DNA from: an uncultured Prevotellaceae bacterium
GTDB taxonomy: Bacteria > Bacteroidota > Bacteroidia > Bacteroidales > Muribaculaceae
Length of the DNA: 64,000 bases
Direction of reading: 5' to 3'
NCBI GenBank assembly: GCA_947306175.1
Contig: CAMZFV010000001.1
Coordinates: 62,001 to 126,000, forward strand
The notes under the pieces were generated by a model, which was not told where the DNA came from, searched no databases, and saw only the letters and a list, made by a program, of their open reading frames with translations. The translations under genes were made by a program, and so were the position numbers. Shown in pieces: positions 17,604-26,774 of this stretch; the first letter of the stretch is position 1, and each line of letters begins with the position of its first letter.

Positions 17604-20417
17604 TCAATTCATAACTATCCTCAATCTCGTGTGGGGCCTCAGCGTAGCGATGTAATTGTTGAGAAGGTCTTGGGTGAGTGTAGCGTAGATGTTGTCAAAG
17701 CCACTGATGATATCCACCCCTAGAGCGCGGTTCTGCAGAGCACGCATCCAGTAAGCGTTGGTTTCCAAGGCGCTCTCATGCTCCCGTCCCACACGTTCCT
17801 TCATCTTGTTGAATAAGTCCTCACTCACACCACTGTAAAAGATGGCATTCACGGCATAGTCAGCATAAACGAGCATACTGTCCCTATCTGCCGTGCTGGT
17901 TTCAAATTCGTAATTCAGCATCCAGCGGTTGTGATAGATCGACAAAGATCCGTCGGCTGCCACATCATAGGTGCCGTGTTTCTCGTGACGCAGGTAGGTG
18001 AGTAGGGCGGTACCTACCGACTCGCCGACAAGGTCCATCAGAAACTCGTCGTCAAAACTGTATTTCTTGTCACCCATGATGCTCACATAGATGGATGACT
18101 TGGGGTTACGCATTGGAACCTCAAAGAAGTTATCCACTTCGCCCTTTGCCATCGGTGGCATATAACCGCTTCCGTAAGTTTCGCGCTTGCTGTTGTCGGG
18201 CAGCGATGCAAGGTATTTCCTGATGAGTGGCCTTACTTCATCAACCGAGAATGCCCCGACGATGGAGAACGTGTAATCTCCTGCATTGGCGACCCGCTGG
18301 CGGTATAGTTGCAACACCCGTTCACCATCGAGTCGATCAACCTCTTCAGGTGGCAGATTTCGGTACATGGGATTCCCTTGATACAATGTACTGCCGATTG
18401 AGTCACCATAAATGACTTTTGGGTTGCTGTTTGCTTGTGACAGTTGAGAGCGGATGCGGGTTTTGACTCCTTGAAATGCCGCTTCGTCAAGGCTTACGTC
18501 AGTAAAATACAGATAACACAGTTGCAATAACGTCTCTATATCGGAGCTCTGGCATCCGCCGCGCAACTGCTCATTGGAGTCGTTAAGGATGAACGATAAG
18601 CCGATCTGCCGCCCACTCATAATTCTGTTGAGCTGGTTGATGGTATGACCGCCCAAGGCACATTCCTCGATGACTTGATCCATTAGACGCACGTTGACGT
18701 CAGCAGTATCCCCGAAAGCCCATTCTCCACCAATGCTGAAGGCATTGAACAGCACTTCGTTGTTCTTGAAGGTTGTCGGCTTTAATCTTACAATGGCGCC
18801 ATTTCTTAAGGTCATGGTGGTAATGCCGGTCTCGGGTTCGTATGTCTCATTAACGATGCTTCCCATAGCTGGCTCGGTCTTCAATAGCTTGTCATCAGCG
18901 GCCAGGTCAATGTATAGTGACTGTGGTGTCTGGTAGATGCGGTTGAAGTGGGCAATCACATCGCGTGAGGTGGGGTAGAGGCTATGGCCTGTCATCGACT
19001 GTGGACCCGAAATCAGCACACCGACATTGTCTTTACCCACGATGGATTTCAGGTAGCTGTTCACCTCGTTGAGAGTAATGTGCTGGGTCTCATCAATGAG
19101 CAATTCCATCTCAGTAATGGCTCCTGGCACATAGCTGCCATTCTCGTAGTGGTCGATATATTCATCAACGAAGACCCTGTTGCTGTGTTTGCCCGCTTCT
19201 TTTTGAATGTCCTCGCATGAAGTCACATAGTTGCGTTTTGCGCGTTCCAGTTCGAGCGGTGTGAAGCCATGCTGAATGGCTCGTGTCACGTGAGTGATCA
19301 GGGAATCAAGACCCTCCATCGAGCGGCCTTCTTTCACTATGGCAGCCAGCGTGAGGGCTTCGCGGGAGCGGCAAACAAGGTATTTGCGGTCATAGGCAAT
19401 GGTATAGTCAATCGGAGTGCTCTGGGTGCGGGTCATCTCATCGATGCGCGAGTTGAGCATCTCTTGTACCAGACTAGATACCGCGTTATGGTGCAGGTGT
19501 ACCATTGTGTTGCGCAATGGTCGTGCTATAGGCTCATGTTCAAACATGAGGTAAACCATGGTGCTAGCTGCTTCGGGGTCAGTGTGTATGGCGTAGGTCA
19601 CACCGTTGTGGTCTGGCACGAGGCTTAGTTTGGAATCGGGATCAGGATTGTCGCGCTTGGGGATGGAGCCCATCGTTTGCCTCACCATCTGCTCCATGCG
19701 CTCGGTATCAAAGTCTCCCACGATGATCACGGCCTGACGCTGTGGGCAGTACCAGCGCTGGTAGAAGGAAATCAGTTGGTCTCTTGTCGCATTTCTTACC
19801 ACACTCATGTCACCGATGGGAATGCGGTAGGCATAGCGGCTCCCCGACAACAGGATAGGTAACGTGCTTTCATATAGGCGCATGGTCTGGTCGGCATGCA
19901 TGCGCCACTCCTCTTGGATGACGCCACGCTCTTCCTTTATAGCTCGGTCATCAAAGTTGAGCTCGCAGGCCAAGTCCTTGAGCATCAATAGGACTGTGTC
20001 CATTAAGGCGATACGTCCAGTGGGAACATTGGAGATTTGGAATCTTGTGTCGTCAAATCCCGTCGAGGCGTTGATGTCGCTGCCATAGGAAACGCCGTTG
20101 TTTTGCAGGATATCAACCATGTTGATGCCTGGGAAATTGCGGGTTCCCTGGAAGGCGATGTGTTCGATAAAGTGTGCAAAGCCACGTTCATCATCCTCCT
20201 CAACAAGCGATCCCGTGTTCTGAAGTAACCAGAACTCGGCACGTCCCTTAGGCTGTTCGTTATGGCGGATGTAGTAGGTCAGTCCATTCTCCAACCGCCC
20301 AATCCTCAACGCCGTATCAACTGGCAACTCCTGCTCTGTAGCAGCCAGCATCAACGGCACAGTAGCCAGCAATGCAACGGCCACGATGATTATTCTTTTG
20401 TACAGTGCCATCATCAA
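17604..20417 (-). CDS. M16-family (pitrilysin-type) zinc peptidase
   Basis: 937 residues, matching the ~100-kDa two-half M16 architecture. Signal peptide in residues 1-26. The inverted zinc motif H82-F-I-E85-H86 is intact and the third ligand lies in the stretch EERGVIQEEW about 75 residues on. The second half is the catalytically inactive M16_C repeat. It is probably periplasmic and digests peptides. The partner gene often found for such enzymes is not adjacent. The stop is 15 bp from the GCCGTGAC palindrome and convergent with rsgA. fthC lies 50 bp upstream on the same strand. Confidence 0.92.
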   Translation of the reverse strand: MMMALYKRIIIVAVALLATVPLMLAATEQELPVDTALRIGRLENGLTYYIRHNEQPKGRAEFWLLQNTGSLVEEDDERGFAHFIEHIAFQGTRNFPGINMVDILQNNGVSYGSDINASTGFDDTRFQISNVPTGRIALMDTVLLMLKDLACELNFDDRAIKEERGVIQEEWRMHADQTMRLYESTLPILLSGSRYAYRIPIGDMSVVRNATRDQLISFYQRWYCPQRQAVIIVGDFDTERMEQMVRQTMGSIPKRDNPDPDSKLSLVPDHNGVTYAIHTDPEAASTMVYLMFEHEPIARPLRNTMVHLHHNAVSSLVQEMLNSRIDEMTRTQSTPIDYTIAYDRKYLVCRSREALTLAAIVKEGRSMEGLDSLITHVTRAIQHGFTPLELERAKRNYVTSCEDIQKEAGKHSNRVFVDEYIDHYENGSYVPGAITEMELLIDETQHITLNEVNSYLKSIVGKDNVGVLISGPQSMTGHSLYPTSRDVIAHFNRIYQTPQSLYIDLAADDKLLKTEPAMGSIVNETYEPETGITTMTLRNGAIVRLKPTTFKNNEVLFNAFSIGGEWAFGDTADVNVRLMDQVIEECALGGHTINQLNRIMSGRQIGLSFILNDSNEQLRGGCQSSDIETLLQLCYLYFTDVSLDEAAFQGVKTRIRSQLSQANSNPKVIYGDSIGSTLYQGNPMYRNLPPEEVDRLDGERVLQLYRQRVANAGDYTFSIVGAFSVDEVRPLIRKYLASLPDNSKRETYGSGYMPPMAKGEVDNFFEVPMRNPKSSIYVSIMGDKKYSFDDEFLMDLVGESVGTALLTYLRHEKHGTYDVAADGSLSIYHNRWMLNYEFETSTADRDSMLVYADYAVNAIFYSGVSEDLFNKMKERVGREHESALETNAYWMRALQNRALGVDIISGFDNIYATLTQDLLNNYIATLRPHTRLRIVMN

Positions 20418-20433
20418 GTGTCCTAATATAAAA

Positions 20434-20457
20434 GCTTAGCGCCTTAGCGGCTTAGCG
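20434..20457. repeat. CTTAGCG triplet repeat
   Basis: Three CTTAGCG units (GCTTAGCGCCTTAGCGGCTTAGCG spans this stretch with small spacers) lie between fthC and the M16 gene, another TTAG-type intergenic array. Confidence 0.6.
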
Positions 20458-20467
20458 TGAACATTGA

Positions 20468-21040
20468 TCAGTCGAACAGTTTTTGTTTTTCATTGTCGTA
20501 GATGACGGTGTCGCTGGTCACCACGCAGTCCAGTGGGTGGTCGTGTGGCTCGACGGGAACCTCATCGACCAGCTGGAAGTCGCATGCAACGCCGATAGTG
20601 GGGCAGGTGGTGGTGCTCAGCAGTCGGTCGTAAAAACCCTTGCCACGGCCCAGCCGGTTGCGCTTGGCGTCCAGCGCCACGGCGGGCACGATGATGAGTT
20701 CCAGGCAGGATGCATCAACGGCGTCTCCCACGGGCTCCCCGATGTGGAACTTGTTATTGTCGTCAAGGCTCTGCGCTCCGTGATAGGGCACGATTTCCAG
20801 GTCGTCGCCCACGACGCGGGGCAGGTAGATGTTCTTGCCATCGGCCAGCCACTGGTTCACGCTCTCGTGTGTAGGCAGTTCATCTGGCAGCGACCAGTAG
20901 CACAAGATGTGTTGTGCCTGCTGCCACACGGGCATCGCCTTGATGGTGTTGAAAACCATGTCAGCTTCGACATTCCTGACCGCTACAGGCGTCATGGCCT
21001 TGAGTTGCTTGATCTGTTGTCTTAATTCCTTTTTTGTCAT
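20468..21040 (-). CDS. 5-formyltetrahydrofolate cyclo-ligase
   Basis: 190 residues, the usual length. It has the ATP-binding N-terminus (KKELRQQIKQL), the central PRVVGDDLEIVPY segment and the signature GRGKGFYDRLL near residue 132. The enzyme converts 5-formyl-THF to 5,10-methenyl-THF with ATP, in the cytoplasm. It heads a likely two-gene transcript with the M16 peptidase 50 bp downstream. Confidence 0.93.
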   Translation of the reverse strand: MTKKELRQQIKQLKAMTPVAVRNVEADMVFNTIKAMPVWQQAQHILCYWSLPDELPTHESVNQWLADGKNIYLPRVVGDDLEIVPYHGAQSLDDNNKFHIGEPVGDAVDASCLELIIVPAVALDAKRNRLGRGKGFYDRLLSTTTCPTIGVACDFQLVDEVPVEPHDHPLDCVVTSDTVIYDNEKQKLFD

Positions 21041-21071
21041 TTCTTCATCAATCGTTTTGTGTTTGTGGTGG

Positions 21072-21079
21072 CAAAGTTA
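21072..21079 (-). promoter_or_regulatory. -7 box for the cyclo-ligase gene
   Basis: TAACTTTG on the minus strand (TAnnTTTG), 31 bp upstream of the ATG at 21040. Confidence 0.55.
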
Positions 21080-21172
21080 TCCAAAATTTCTGAATATGAC
21101 CAATAGAAGTAATTGTAGTTAAGTTTTTTATAAATTTGAGCCACTATAGATAATGATATTAAAGAAATTTAG

Positions 21173-21180
21173 TATTTTTG
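21173..21180 (+). promoter_or_regulatory. -7 box for the large secreted-protein gene
   Basis: TATTTTTG matches TAnnTTTG. The leader would be about 105 nt and includes TATTAACCAAA at 21267-21277 just before the ATG at 21292. Confidence 0.5.
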
Positions 21181-21291
21181 CACGGTTATCAATCACTCTT
21201 TTATATGACCTCCAAATGGGTGATTGTCGATGCTGACATAAACCTGTATGACTAGATTTCACTTTATATTAACCAAATAATATTTCGTTTT

Positions 21292-21354
21292 ATGAAGAAA
21301 TAATCATTACTATTAACTGTACTGGCGCTGGCATTCAGTGCCCAGGCTGGTGGG
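21292..21354 (+). other. Signal-peptide coding segment with an in-frame stop
   Basis: ATG AAG AAA TAA TCA TTA CTA TTA ACT... reads M-K-K-stop-SLLLTVLALAFSAQAGG and continues in frame into the long reading frame at 21355. Without the TAA at 21301-21303 this is a perfect signal peptide, like MKKFLFLML of the relative at 43841. The stop is therefore a nonsense change, a read error, or a recoded site. Confidence 0.85.
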
Positions 21355-23883
21355 ATGCGTCTGCATGCCGACAATCATCACCAGATCAGACAAAATCAGG
21401 TCGTTAAGCCCATGGTGACAACGGCCGAGGCCAATGAGCTCCAGGCCAATCATCAGCTTGGTGTCATCACCTCGATGCCCGCAGGCGAGTTAAGAACCTA
21501 TGAGCGAGTGGGCGGTCAGGGCATTTTTGCCGATCAGAGCGGCCTTGCCCTGAATGTGCAAAGTGGCAAGATGGACATCGTGTTTGCCGAGGACAACGTG
21601 GTTTACATGAAGAATATCATCTTCAATAGTAACTTCGCCTACGGTGCCAGTTGGGTTCAGGGCAGATTAAGCGATGATGGCACAACCATCACGGTGCCCA
21701 TGGGCCAGTCCATCTTTTGGAGTGACTATTATCAGGCCGATGTCGTTTTGGGCATGGGCACCACCGAGATTGTGTTTGTTGACGGTCAGCCCGATCACAT
21801 TGAATTCACGGTCGATGATCGTGCAATAGAGGTGACATATCAAATCGACGGCGATCAGATCACTCTGCTGGGTACCGATGGCTCAGACTCTGAAGAGCAG
21901 GATTGGAGTCGCTGGAACGCCTATGGATTGGGATGCTACTGGACCGATGACAACTCCTTCGGCGACTGCCTGGAGTGGCACACTGTCCTCAACAGAACCG
22001 AGACCAGCATTATTCCCACTGTTATCTATGACCAGCCCGAGGGCGAATTGGCTACCTATAACCGAGTTGGTTTGTCTATCTTCACTGGTTACTTTGGTGT
22101 GCAGTCCAGTTGGATTGACGGCAAGATGAACATTGTTTATGGTACTGACGGAAAGGTTTATATCCAGAACCCCTTGTGGTGGAACCGCAGCTACAACACC
22201 TGGGTATGGGGCGACTTTGACCCCGAGACGGGTATCATCAGCGTGCCCACGGGCCAGTACCTGATGTACAGCGAGTCTGCCGACCTTGGCGTTCAGTTGC
22301 TGTGGGGTAACAGCATCCTGTATCAGGATGAAAACGGATACTACATGTATGAGTACTTCATTGACGAGGATGCCACCGAGATTCTTTATAAGATTGACGG
22401 CGACAAACTCCTGTTGCTGGGCTGTGAGGGCGACCCCAATGCCGAGTTCCCCGAATACTACAACGCTACGGGTCTGTTAGGCCACTTCAGTGACGGCAGC
22501 AACATGACCTGTCTGGAATATGTGGGTCCCGACCAGATTGCCGGTATCTTGCTGAATATCGTTCCCGCTGTTCCCGCCAATCCCACTGACCTCATTTGGC
22601 AGGACAGAGGCACCGCCGACGGCACCACCGCCCTGCGCTTCGTCCTGCCCACGACCGATGTCGATGGTAATATCTTGGAGCAAGAGTTCATCAGCTACAG
22701 CATCTTCACCGATGATGACCAGATCTACACTTTTGATGCCGCTTCCTATGGCAGCATCGATGAGGACATTACCGAAGTGCCTTACTCGTTGTGGTCGCAG
22801 TATTGGAACTTCACGCCCACTCAGGTGAGCTTCTTCCGCACCAACCATAGCGATGATCCTATCTTTGATAATCGCATCGGTATTCAGGTGTATTACACCG
22901 TCAATGGCGTGAGGAACGCGAGCGACATCGTCTATATTAACGCTGGAGATCTCCAGCCCGTTGTTCCCGCCAATCCCGAGGCAAGCTACTGGTATGACTA
23001 CGCCGAGTATGGCTCCAATTACGGCTATTTCTCCTACTCGTTGCCCACTACTGACATTGATGGCAATCCCATCGATCAGTATTACCTGAGTTTCAGTGTC
23101 TTCACCGACGATGATCAGATCTATACCTTCAAAGCCAGTGATTATCCCAATGACCTGACCGAGGATGTGACTGAGATTCCCTCATCGATCTTCTTCAACA
23201 GTTGGAACATTTCGTCCTATAGTACTTACCTCTATTACACCGAAGCACCCTTCTTCACCCATCAGGTAGGTATCCAGGCTTACTACACCATCGACGGTGT
23301 GAGGAACGCGAGCGACATCGTTTATCTTGAGGTCTTCCCGCCAGTGATTCCCGAGGATCCTCACATGCAGGGTTACTGGTTGGTAGCTATCGACGCTAAC
23401 GGCGAGGAGGTTTGGTACGAGATGTATGAGGGAGCCAATGGTGACTACACTACCACTCTGTCTCTCGATTATGACACCTATGGCTACGTTTACTACGATG
23501 CACAGAATCCCGGTGAGCGTCACAACGTTGACTATTACATCATGATCGACGGTGTTCGTTATGGCGCTAACGACGAAGAGGTTGCCACCGTTCTCGGAAC
23601 CGCTCTCGACAACCAGTTGGTTGAGGGTGAAGGCTTCTACACCCTGCCCGTAGGTTACAACTACAACATGGGTGTTGCCATCAATCCCGAGGGTAATGAG
23701 TACTATGTATATGCCGCTCAGGCTGGCTTCACCGGTGTTGACGAGCTCAACGCAGGCAAGACCGTTGCTAACGTACGCTACTTCAATGTAATGGGTCAGG
23801 AGGTGGCACAGCCCGAGGGCATAATCATCCAGGTTACCACCTACACCGACGGCACCACCTGCGCTGTTAAGGTAATGAAGTAA
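21355..23883 (+). CDS. Large secreted multi-module protein (start disrupted), T9SS-like tail
   Basis: 842 residues from the first ATG after the stop described at 21301. The natural start is 21292. Two copies of module A (21478-21882 and 22036-22434) each run from P-x-GEL-x-TY to an IDGDxxxLLG strand. Two copies of module B (22570-22941 and 22960-23329) each run from VPANP to NASDIVY, with TDDDQIYTF inside. A further domain spans 23338-23730. The last ~50 residues (VRYFNVMGQEVAQPEG...VKVMK) resemble a type IX secretion C-terminal sorting domain. Unlike its relatives it has no dockerin-like tail. No enzymatic motif is visible. If translated only from 21355 the product would stay in the cytoplasm, so this is either a fresh pseudogene or a suppressed/misread stop. 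Confidence 0.75.
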   Translation: MRLHADNHHQIRQNQVVKPMVTTAEANELQANHQLGVITSMPAGELRTYERVGGQGIFADQSGLALNVQSGKMDIVFAEDNVVYMKNIIFNSNFAYGASWVQGRLSDDGTTITVPMGQSIFWSDYYQADVVLGMGTTEIVFVDGQPDHIEFTVDDRAIEVTYQIDGDQITLLGTDGSDSEEQDWSRWNAYGLGCYWTDDNSFGDCLEWHTVLNRTETSIIPTVIYDQPEGELATYNRVGLSIFTGYFGVQSSWIDGKMNIVYGTDGKVYIQNPLWWNRSYNTWVWGDFDPETGIISVPTGQYLMYSESADLGVQLLWGNSILYQDENGYYMYEYFIDEDATEILYKIDGDKLLLLGCEGDPNAEFPEYYNATGLLGHFSDGSNMTCLEYVGPDQIAGILLNIVPAVPANPTDLIWQDRGTADGTTALRFVLPTTDVDGNILEQEFISYSIFTDDDQIYTFDAASYGSIDEDITEVPYSLWSQYWNFTPTQVSFFRTNHSDDPIFDNRIGIQVYYTVNGVRNASDIVYINAGDLQPVVPANPEASYWYDYAEYGSNYGYFSYSLPTTDIDGNPIDQYYLSFSVFTDDDQIYTFKASDYPNDLTEDVTEIPSSIFFNSWNISSYSTYLYYTEAPFFTHQVGIQAYYTIDGVRNASDIVYLEVFPPVIPEDPHMQGYWLVAIDANGEEVWYEMYEGANGDYTTTLSLDYDTYGYVYYDAQNPGERHNVDYYIMIDGVRYGANDEEVATVLGTALDNQLVEGEGFYTLPVGYNYNMGVAINPEGNEYYVYAAQAGFTGVDELNAGKTVANVRYFNVMGQEVAQPEGIIIQVTTYTDGTTCAVKVMK

Positions 23884-23907
23884 CTTCCCAACTAGATACT
23901 AAAATGT

Positions 23908-23936
23908 AGAGACGCAAAATCTTGCGTCTCTTTTTT
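23908..23936 (+). terminator. Rho-independent terminator made from the GAGACGCAA palindrome
   Basis: AGAGACGCAA (23908-23917) pairs with TTGCGTCTCT (23922-23931) and is followed by T6 (23931-23936). This is one of four copies of the GAGACGCAA element, in reverse orientation relative to the other three. Confidence 0.85.
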
Positions 23937-23937
23937 C

Positions 23938-23973
23938 GCCCGAGGGCCCTTAACGGATCCTCGGGCATTTTTT
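23938..23973 (+). terminator. Second tandem terminator
   Basis: GCCCGAGG (23938-23945) pairs with CCTCGGGC (23959-23966), followed by a run of seven T. It directly follows the first terminator. Confidence 0.85.
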
Positions 23974-24076
23974 TAAAAGAATTACAAGTTGTACATCGTT
24001 ATTCCAGTTGTTTGAAAACAGGATTGCGGATGCCATTAGCTAAATTCGCGTAATTCGTAGTTTGAAAAAGGAATGC

Positions 24077-24112
24077 ACCTAACGCCTAAAACCAAACACC
24101 TAAAGCCTAAAA
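24077..24112. repeat. CCTAA-type intergenic array
   Basis: CCTAACGCCTAAAACC and further CCTAA units, the reverse complement of the TTAGG arrays elsewhere in the window. Confidence 0.75.
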
Positions 24113-24149
24113 AATACTTTTTGTCATGGTGCGACCATCCCTGGTTTTG

Positions 24150-24157
24150 TACCTTTG
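24150..24157 (+). promoter_or_regulatory. Orphan -7 box
   Basis: TACCTTTGCA, identical to the best promoters of the window, but no reading frame follows for 450 bp. It may drive a small RNA or an upstream rpsA transcript. Confidence 0.35.
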
Positions 24158-24542
24158 CATTGGAGGTCTTTGACATGCTTTTAACATTCATTAATGATTG
24201 CGCACTACCCCTTTTATTTTGAAGAGAACAAACGAGGTGTTGAAAATCAATAAGTTACAAAATCAGCCGTAAAACCACCCCATTGCTTTTCGACAGTTGG
24301 AGACAACTAAAAAAAGTTGTCCCCATTAGTCAATGAAGTTGTCTTTGTTGTTTGAAAAAAGTTTTTTGAAAGAAGTGCGTCAGCCTAATTAGTATAATTC
24401 GCGTAATTCGTAGTTTATAATCATGGACGCGGATACCATTGTATTTATTGTGCTTATTGTCTTCATTTTTAGTTATTGTATCATTTTCGTCGTTTTTTCA
24501 AAAAAATAAGTTGTTTCTGCTTGTGGATCAGGAATTTTGTTG

Positions 24543-24550
24543 TACCTTTG
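24543..24550 (+). promoter_or_regulatory. rpsA promoter
   Basis: -7 TACCTTTG with a TTG -33 element at 24521-24523 and a 19-bp spacer, the canonical Bacteroidota arrangement. Confidence 0.8.
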
Positions 24551-24558
24551 CAGTCGCG

Positions 24559-24582
24559 CTTTTCGGGAACGTGTCCGAAAAG
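24559..24582 (+). promoter_or_regulatory. Leader hairpin of rpsA
   Basis: CTTTTCGG (24559-24566) pairs with CCGAAAAG (24575-24582) within the first bases of the predicted transcript. Ribosomal protein S1 is known to repress its own translation through leader structure in other bacteria. A similar role here is a guess. Confidence 0.45.
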
Positions 24583-24614
24583 GCTGTTTAACTAACTTAT
24601 TATTAACAATTTAA

Positions 24615-26573
24615 ATGAGCGAAGAATTAAAAAATTCTCCAATCGCCGATTTCGATTGGGACGCCTATGAGAAAGGCGAGACCAAAAGAGACAAATCTTT
24701 TGAAGAACTGGAAAAAACCTACGACAACTCCCTGAACAAGTTCCAGGAGGATGAAGTGACCGAAGGTACTGTTATCTCGATTAACAAGCGCGAGGTAGTG
24801 GTTAACATCGGTGCTAAGTCGGACGGCATCATTCCCGTTAGCGAATTCCGTTACAACCCCGACCTCAAGGTGGGTGACACTGTTGAAGTGTATGTAGAGA
24901 ACCGTGAGGACAAGAAAGGTCAGCTCGTGCTGTCGCACCGCAAGGCTCGTCAGGCCAAGAGCTGGGATCGCGTTAACGAAGCGCTTGAGAACAACGAGAT
25001 CATCAAGGGTTACATCAAGTGCCGCACCAAGGGTGGTATGATCGTCGATGTATTTGGCATCGAGGCCTTCTTGCCCGGTTCGCAGATCGACGTACGCCCC
25101 ATCCGCAACTATGATGACTACGTTGACAAGACCATGGAGTTCAAGATCGTGAAGATCAACCAGGACTTCCGCAATGTTGTTGTGAGCCACAAGGCACTCA
25201 TCGAGGCCGAGCTCGAACAGCAGAAGAAAGAGATCATGTCCAAGCTCGAGAAGGGTCAGGTACTCGAGGGTACCGTCAAGAACATCACCAACTACGGTGT
25301 GTTCATCGACCTGGGTGGCGTGGACGGTCTGATTCACATCACCGACCTGTCGTGGGGCCGTGTCAACAACCCCGCCGACATCGTTCAACCCGAGCAGAAG
25401 CTCAACGTGGTTATCCTCGACTTCAATGAGGAGAAGAACCGCATCGCTTTGGGTCTGAAGCAGCTCCAGCCGCATCCCTGGGATGCTCTGGATCCCGACC
25501 TCAAGGTGGGCGACCACATCAAGGGCAAGGTTGTCGTTATGTACGACTACGGTGCATTTGTTGAGGTGGCTCCCGGTGTTGAGGGCCTGATTCACGTGAG
25601 CGAGATGAGCTGGTCACAGCGCCTGCGTCCTGCACAGGACTTCATGAAGGTGGGTGACGAGGTCGAGGCCGTTATCCTGGCTCTGGACCGCGAGGACCGC
25701 AAGATGTCGCTTGGTGTTAAGCAGCTCACCAACGATCCTTGGGACACCATCGAGGACAAGTATCCCGTTGGCAGCAAGCACACCGCCAAGGTGCGCAACT
25801 TCACCAACTTCGGTATCTTCGTTGAGATGGAAGAGGGCGTAGAGGGTCTGATTCACATCAGCGACCTGTCCTGGACCAAGAAGATCAAACACCCGAGCGA
25901 GTTTACCAAGGTTGACGCTCCCATCGACGTTGTCGTTCTCGACATCGACAAGGAGAACCGTCGTCTGAGCCTGGGTCACAAGCAGCTCGAGGAGAATCCT
26001 TGGGAGACCTACGAGACCATCTTCACCAAGGGTAGCGTGCACGAGGGTACCATCAGCGAGCTCACCGAGCGTGGCGGCCAGATCCGTCTGGATCCCTACG
26101 GCGTTGAGGGCTTTGCAACTCCCAAGCACCTGACCAAGGAAGACGGTACCACCGCCAAGCAGGGTGAGACCTTGCAGTTTAAGGTGATCGACTTCAACAA
26201 GGAGAGCAAGCACATCATCTTGTCTCACAGCCGCATCTTTGAGGATGAGCAGCGCAGCGAGGCCCGCAAGGCCCGCCGTCAGGCTGCCGCCGCCAAGCCC
26301 GCCGCCGAGGCTGCTCCCGCAGTTCCTCAGGTAGAGAGGACTACTCTGGGCGACGTGACTGGTCTGGCTGCCCTCAAGGCACAGCTCGAGAAGGCTGAGG
26401 CTAAGGCTGAACCTAAGGCCAAGGCAAAGAAGGCTGAGAAGGCCGAGAAGGTCGAAGAGCCCAAGGCTGAGAAGGTTGAAGAACCTAAGGTAGAGCAGGT
26501 TGAAGAGCCTAAGGCTGAGGCTCCAGTAGAGGAGGCTCCCAAGGCTGACGAAACTCCTAAGACTGAGGAGTAA
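24615..26573 (+). CDS. rpsA: 30S ribosomal protein S1
   Basis: 652 residues. It contains at least five S1 RNA-binding folds in tandem, easily seen by the repeated GxVxxxxxYGxFVxxxxxxGLIHxSxxSW pattern (near residues 215-285, 300-370, 385-455), followed by a divergent last one. The N-terminus is acidic. The C-terminal ~90 residues are a low-complexity Ala/Lys/Glu/Pro tail with repeats of KAEKVEEPK, a frequent Bacteroidales trait. The protein anchors mRNA to the 30S subunit, which matters in a phylum that makes little use of Shine-Dalgarno pairing. Single-gene unit with strong promoter and terminator. Confidence 0.96.
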   Translation: MSEELKNSPIADFDWDAYEKGETKRDKSFEELEKTYDNSLNKFQEDEVTEGTVISINKREVVVNIGAKSDGIIPVSEFRYNPDLKVGDTVEVYVENREDKKGQLVLSHRKARQAKSWDRVNEALENNEIIKGYIKCRTKGGMIVDVFGIEAFLPGSQIDVRPIRNYDDYVDKTMEFKIVKINQDFRNVVVSHKALIEAELEQQKKEIMSKLEKGQVLEGTVKNITNYGVFIDLGGVDGLIHITDLSWGRVNNPADIVQPEQKLNVVILDFNEEKNRIALGLKQLQPHPWDALDPDLKVGDHIKGKVVVMYDYGAFVEVAPGVEGLIHVSEMSWSQRLRPAQDFMKVGDEVEAVILALDREDRKMSLGVKQLTNDPWDTIEDKYPVGSKHTAKVRNFTNFGIFVEMEEGVEGLIHISDLSWTKKIKHPSEFTKVDAPIDVVVLDIDKENRRLSLGHKQLEENPWETYETIFTKGSVHEGTISELTERGGQIRLDPYGVEGFATPKHLTKEDGTTAKQGETLQFKVIDFNKESKHIILSHSRIFEDEQRSEARKARRQAAAAKPAAEAAPAVPQVERTTLGDVTGLAALKAQLEKAEAKAEPKAKAKKAEKAEKVEEPKAEKVEEPKVEQVEEPKAEAPVEEAPKADETPKTEE

Positions 26574-26602
26574 TCTATCCTGATCGAAATCAAAATCATG
26601 CT

Positions 26603-26640
26603 GTCGGCATCCCGTTTCTATGGGATGCCGACACTTTTTA
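26603..26640 (+). terminator. rpsA terminator
   Basis: A perfect 11-bp stem, GTCGGCATCCC (26603-26613) with GGGATGCCGAC (26622-26632), followed by a T-rich stretch. Confidence 0.9.
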
Positions 26641-26704
26641 TGTGTTTTTTAACCGTTTTGCATAATTATTTGGCGAAAAATTTCCGTAATTGAGAAATAA
26701 AGAG

Positions 26705-26712
26705 TAATTTTG
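26705..26712 (+). promoter_or_regulatory. -7 box of the hydBAC operon
   Basis: TAATTTTG matches TAnnTTTG, 62 bp upstream of the GTG start. No well-spaced -33 element was seen. Confidence 0.5.
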
Positions 26713-26774
26713 TTGCTCGAAAACCGAACATAAACAATAATACAAATAACTAATAACTAATTCATTTCTACAAC

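Larger units (their letters stand above)
23884..24614. other. 731-bp gap before rpsA
   Basis: No protein gene is seen. Contents in order: two tandem terminators; GCGGATGCC nonamer (24026-24034); an AATTCGCGTAATTCGTAG element (~24044-24061, again ~24399-24416); a CCTAA-type array (24077-24112); an orphan promoter-like TACCTTTG (24150-24157); a small GACAACT/AGTTGTC hairpin (~24303-24326); the rpsA promoter (24543-24550) and leader hairpin (24559-24582). The stretch 24158-24540 could encode a small RNA but shows no feature that proves it. Confidence 0.6.
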
